Assembly (NCBI RefSeq): GCF_048771995.1
Contig: NC_133060.1
Coordinates: forward strand, 951,501-1,015,500
DNA from: Taeniopygia guttata
Lineage: Eukaryota > Chordata > Aves > Passeriformes > Estrildidae
DNA: 64,000 nt
Reading direction: 5' to 3'
Below, piece by piece: positions 61,201-64,000 of this stretch. Both the position numbers and the translations under genes were made by a program. The notes under the pieces were generated by a model. The model ran no database searches, was not told the DNA's origin, and saw nothing but the letters and a program-made list of their open reading frames with translations. Each line of letters starts with the position of its first letter. The first letter of the stretch is position 1.

Positions 61201-62011
61201 GGATGTGAAGGTGACCCCAAGGATGTGAAGGTGACCCCAAGGTCATGAGGGTGACCCCAATGGCACAGAGGTGACCCCAAGGTCATGAAGGTGACCCCAA
61301 GGATGTGAAAATGACCCCAAGGTCATGAGGGTGACCCCAATGGCACAGAGGTGACCCCAAGGACACAGAAGTGACCCCAAGGACACAGAAGTGACCCCAA
61401 GGACACAGAGGGGACCCCAAGGACACAGAGGTGACCCCGAGGACACAGAGGTGACCTCAAGGACACAAAGGTGACCCTGAGGACATAAAGCTGATCTCAG
61501 GGACACAGAGGTGACCCCAAGGTCACGGAGGTGACCCCCAGGAGATGAAGGTGGCCCCGAGCACACCTTTATGTCCCTGTTGTCACCTTTACGTCCCCGG
61601 TGTCCCCCCGGGCTGTCCCTGACCGCGTTTCCCCTCAGGGATCTGCATGAAGCAGCACCGGCGCCTCTCCCAGGCCATCGCCCAGGCCCAGGCCCACGGT
61701 AAAACCCCAAACCTCCATTCTGAACCCATCCCGCCCCTCCGCGCGCCCCCCAACCCCCCAGCCCCCGCCCAGGGCTCCTGTGGCTGCAGGTGCCCTTCGT
61801 GCCCGTGCCCGACGAGGATTTCTCCAACCGGCACGCCGCCGTGGGCCGAACGCCGCCGGCGCCCGCGCTGAGGGAGCCGCGCCGTGCCTGGTACCCCTGG
61901 TACGAGCGGTGGCAGCCGCCCGCCGCCGAGCTGGCCCGCGTGCGCCGCCTGTACCGCGGCTTCCTCCGGGAGGAGCACCCCGACACCGCCCCGAGCCCCT
62001 CGGGGAAATAA
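58285..62011 (+). CDS. MRPS18B: MRPS18B, mitochondrial small-ribosome subunit protein mS40
   Basis: bS18-family protein of the mitochondrial small ribosomal subunit. The coding exons are 58285-58359, 59435-59534, 59619-59716, 60511-60579, 60684-60750, 61639-61698 and 61773-62011, totalling 235 aa (human 258) with all phases closing. An Ala/Arg-rich N-terminus with few acids fits a mitochondrial presequence. The conserved core runs [19 protein letters not shown], then [10 protein letters not shown] and [18 protein letters not shown], then [15 protein letters not shown]. The cysteines C101, C104, C124 and C139 are as in human. [12 protein letters not shown] and LRRLYRG-like text follow. In exon 7 I chose the acceptor at 61771-61772, because it gives HGLLWLQVP against human HGLLIYHIP. 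The stop lies inside the polyadenylation signal. Confidence 0.93.
58548..59424 (+). repeat. CRE-bearing minisatellite, MRPS18B intron 1
   Basis: A 55-60 bp unit has two half-units, GGCTGTGACGTCACCGCCCT and GCAGTTATGACGTCATCACTG, repeated for almost 900 bp. About 14 perfect TGACGTCA sites and about 20 one-base variants (TGACATCA, TGATGTCA) are present. Confidence 0.93.
59717..60500 (+). repeat. GGGAGGGACTGGGAGGGAATT repeat, MRPS18B intron 3
   Basis: Units of 10-13 bp (GGGACTGGGAG, GGGGGGCACTG) start at the donor itself, with higher-order periods of about 55 bp. The strand carries continuous G3+ runs, so it is a strong G-quadruplex candidate. A TTACTGGGATATTTGGGGGG variant ends the intron. Confidence 0.92.
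60751..61560. repeat. Head-to-head inverted minisatellite, MRPS18B intron 5
   Basis: 60760-61035 is a 20-22 bp repeat TCCTTGGGGTCACCTTCATG. From about 61036 to 61540 the same unit runs on the opposite strand (ATGAAGGTGACCCCAAGGAC). The switch near 61035 makes an inverted repeat with a left arm of about 270 bp. The array starts just after the exon 5 donor. Confidence 0.93.
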
Positions 62012-62012
62012 A
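62007..62012 (+). terminator. MRPS18B polyadenylation signal containing the stop codon
   Basis: The end reads GGG AAA TAA AAC, and AATAAA (62007-62012) overlaps the TAA stop (62009-62011). With normal cleavage spacing the 3' UTR would be only some 10-30 nt. No other AATAAA was noticed before ATAT1. Confidence 0.7.
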
Positions 62013-62084
62013 ACGGGTGAAAATCCCCCAGAAATCGGCGTTTTTCTTTCGGGGAAACTGAGGCACTGGGCCAAGATGGCGGCT

Positions 62085-62530
62085 GGGCTGTCAAACAGCC
62101 AGCAGCGATTGGCTGATGGTTGCTAGGGGCGGGGCTTGGTTGCTAAGGGGGAAAAAAAAGTAAAACAACCAGCAGCGATTGGCTGGCGGTTGCTAAGGGC
62201 GGGACTCGGTTGCTAGAGGACTGTCAAAAAGCCAGCCGCGATTGGCTGGCGGTTGCTAAGGGCGGGAGTTGGTTGCTAAGGACTGGCGCGGCAGGGACAA
62301 CGATTGGCTGGCGGTTGCTAAGGGCGGGACTCGGTTGCTAAAGACGGGCGCGGCAGGGACAACGATTGGCTGACGGTTGCTAAGGGCGGGATTCGGTTGC
62401 TAGGGGGCTGTCAAACAGCCAGCAGCGATTGGCTGGCGGTTGCTAAGGGCGGGAGTTGGTTGCTAAGGACGGCAGAAGGCAGCGCACCGATTGGCCGGCT
62501 GTTTGGCGGGCCGGGCCGCGATTGGCTGAT
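62085..62530 (+). promoter_or_regulatory. Tandem CCAAT/GTTGCTA promoter array upstream of ATAT1
   Basis: A unit of about 61-63 bp (GCGATTGGCTGGCGGTTGCTAAGG, GCGGGACTCGGTTGCTA) is repeated about seven times. I count eight ATTGG (inverted CCAAT, NF-Y type) and twelve GTTGCTA, which resembles an RFX X-box half-site. The last ATTGG lies about 105 bp before the ATAT1 ATG. Confidence 0.8.
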
Positions 62531-62627
62531 GCCCCTGCGGGGGGCGTGGCTCCGTTGCCGCCCGGGCGCGGCCGTGGCGGTGGCGGCGGCGGGGCCGGGC
62601 CCGGGGCTCGGGGCTCAGGGCTCGGCC

Positions 62628-63884
62628 ATGGAGTTCCCTTTCGACCTGGCCCCGGTGCTGGGGCCCGAGCGCTTCTGCGTGGTGGATCAGCACCTGCGGC
62701 CCGCGGGGCGCGGCGGCGGCGGCGGCGCCGAGCGGTACCAGGGGGAGGGAAGGGGGCGGGGCGGTCCTGATGGGTTTTGTGAGGGGAAAGGGGTTCTGAG
62801 GGGTTTTGTGTGGGGAAAGGGGTTCTGAGGGGTTTCTGTGAGGGGAACGGGGCTCCGAGGGGATTTTGTGAGGGGAAAGGGGTTCTGATGGATTTTGTGA
62901 GGGGAAAGGGGTTCTGAGGGGTTTCTGTGAGGGGAACGGGGCTCTGAGGGGATTTTGTGAGGGGAAAGGGGTTCTGAGGGGTTTCTGTGAGGGGAAAGGG
63001 GTTCTGAGGGGATTTTGTGAGGGGAAAGGGGTTCTGAGGGGATTTTGTGAGGGGAAAGGGGTTCTGAGGGGTTTCTGTGAGGGGAACGGGGCTCTGAGGG
63101 GATTTTGTGAGGGGAACGCGGTCCTGAGGGGTTTTGTGGGGGAAAAACGGCTCTGAGGGGATTTTGTGAGTGATTTTATGAGGGGACAGCGATGCCCTCA
63201 CGGCTCCTCTGGTGTCCCCCCGCAGGGAGCAGCAGCTGGAGCAGCGGCTGAGGACGGTGATCGATGAGCTGGGCAAGGCCTCGGCCAAGGTGGGGACACT
63301 GGGGACACTGGGGGGGACACTGGGAGGTCAGAGGGGGGTCCAATGGGGAAATTTGGGGGTCCCAAGGAGAAATTTGGGGATCCCAGGGGGAATTAGGGGG
63401 TCCCAGAGGGAAATTAGGGGGATCCAGGGGGGGACTGGGGCGTCCCAGAGGTAACTGGGGGGTCCCAGGAGGGAAGTGGGGGGTCCCAGGAGGGAAGTGG
63501 GGGGTCCCATGGGGAAATTTGGGGGTCTCAAGGGGAATTAGGGGGTTCCCGGGGGGAATTGGGGGGTCCCAGAGGGAATTGGGGGGTCCCAAGGAGAAAT
63601 TTGGGGGTCCCAAGGAGAAATTTGGGGTCCCAAAGGGAAATTTTGTGGTCCCAGGGGGGAATTGGGGGGTCCCAAGAAGGAATTTGGGGGTCCCAGGGGG
63701 AATGTGGGGGGGTCCCAGGGGAAATTTGGGGTCCCATGGGGAATGTGGGGGGTCTAGGGGGAATTTGGGGGTCATGGGGGGTCCCGTGTCCCCCCAGGCA
63801 GGCCCAGGGCCTCTCCACGCCCGTGACCAGCGCGGCGCGGATGGAGAGCAACAGGCACGTGCTGTACATGCTGAGGGACACCCG
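62628..63884 (+). CDS. ATAT1: ATAT1, alpha-tubulin N-acetyltransferase 1 (5' part)
   Basis: Acetylates Lys40 of alpha-tubulin inside microtubules and cilia. Three coding exons are in the window: 62628-62734, 63226-63289 and 63802-63884, covering the first 84 residues and two bases. Exon 3 ends in phase 2 at a GTGAGA donor and the gene leaves the window. MEFPFDLAPVLGPERFCVVDQHLRP matches human [47 protein letters not shown] and RMESNRHVLYMLRD are also close matches. For exon 3 I use the acceptor AG at 63800-63801 (phase-correct), not the AG four bases upstream, which would break the frame. The acetyl-CoA binding region is beyond the end. Confidence 0.93.
62760..63215 (+). repeat. GGGGAAAGGGGTTCTGAGGGG repeat, ATAT1 intron 1
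   Basis: A unit of about 29-31 bp (TTTTGTGAGGGGAAAGGGGTTCTGAGGGG) is repeated about 14 times. Confidence 0.92.
63300..63795 (+). repeat. GGGGTCCCAGGGGGAATTTGG repeat, ATAT1 intron 2
   Basis: A 20-23 bp unit begins just after the exon 2 donor and fills the intron. From 63890 to the window end is CCCCAAAATATCCCC-type sequence of intron 3. Confidence 0.9.
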
Positions 63885-64000
63885 GTGAGACCCCAAAACC
63901 ACCCCAAAATCACCCCAAAGCATCTCCAAAACAGCCCCAAAATATCCCCTGAATATCCCCAAAACATCCCCAAAAATATCCCCAAAAATATCCCCTAAAT

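Noticed and set aside
63794-63801. AG at 63796-63797 as the ATAT1 exon 3 acceptor
   Set aside because: It would add four bases and break the reading frame. The AG at 63800-63801 gives [13 protein letters not shown], matching the family.

Overview
The window is vertebrate nuclear DNA, most likely a bird microchromosome. The evidence is six spliced host genes with GT-AG introns, very high GC, short introns made almost wholly of minisatellites, and a gene order I recognise. The left-to-right order and strands are RNF39-like RING exon (-), RPP21 (+), GNL1 (-), ABCF1 (+), PPP1R10/PNUTS (-), MRPS18B (+) and ATAT1 (+, cut by the window end). The same genes, in the same relative orientation, form part of the MHC class I framework of human 6p21.3-6p22.1. 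No class I gene lies between RPP21 and GNL1, and no PRR3 lies between GNL1 and ABCF1. The species call is inference from gene order and base composition.

Layout: 1-2.2 kb holds an RNF39-like RING exon and a long minisatellite. 2.46-4.85 kb is RPP21 (RNase P/MRP subunit). 4.97-14.10 kb is GNL1 (circularly permuted GTPase), tail to tail with RPP21. 14.10-14.45 kb is a bidirectional promoter with five CCAAT boxes. 14.46-34.2 kb is ABCF1 (25 coding exons, twin ABC-ATPase). 34.5-58.0 kb is PPP1R10 (18 coding exons plus two proposed leader exons). 58.0-58.28 kb is a second bidirectional CpG promoter. 58.29-62.01 kb is MRPS18B. 62.1-62.6 kb is a CCAAT/GTTGCTA repeat promoter. 62.63 kb to the end is the start of ATAT1. 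All exon coordinates were read by hand from splice sites, reading phase and recalled human proteins. The phases close exactly for GNL1 (575 aa), ABCF1 (826 aa), MRPS18B (235 aa) and RPP21 (160 aa). PPP1R10 closes except for one frame break in a nine-C run.

The genes share no single pathway. They are housekeeping genes: tRNA processing, ribosome-linked GTPase, translation initiation, PP1 targeting and transcription termination, mitochondrial ribosome, and tubulin acetylation.

The outstanding feature is the intronic repeats. At about a dozen exon-intron junctions in four genes, the tandem unit straddles the splice site, so the intron carries 1-10 extra copies of the exon edge with its donor or acceptor. 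Other arrays repeat known transcription-factor motifs: 20 octamers, about 14 perfect CREs, nine ACTACA..TCCCAG (ZNF143/THAP11-type) sites, many CACCTG E-boxes and CACCC boxes, and 12 GTTGCTA/8 ATTGG. Some arrays switch strand around exons and would make large RNA hairpins. I saw no transposable element, viral copy, tRNA, rRNA or CRISPR.
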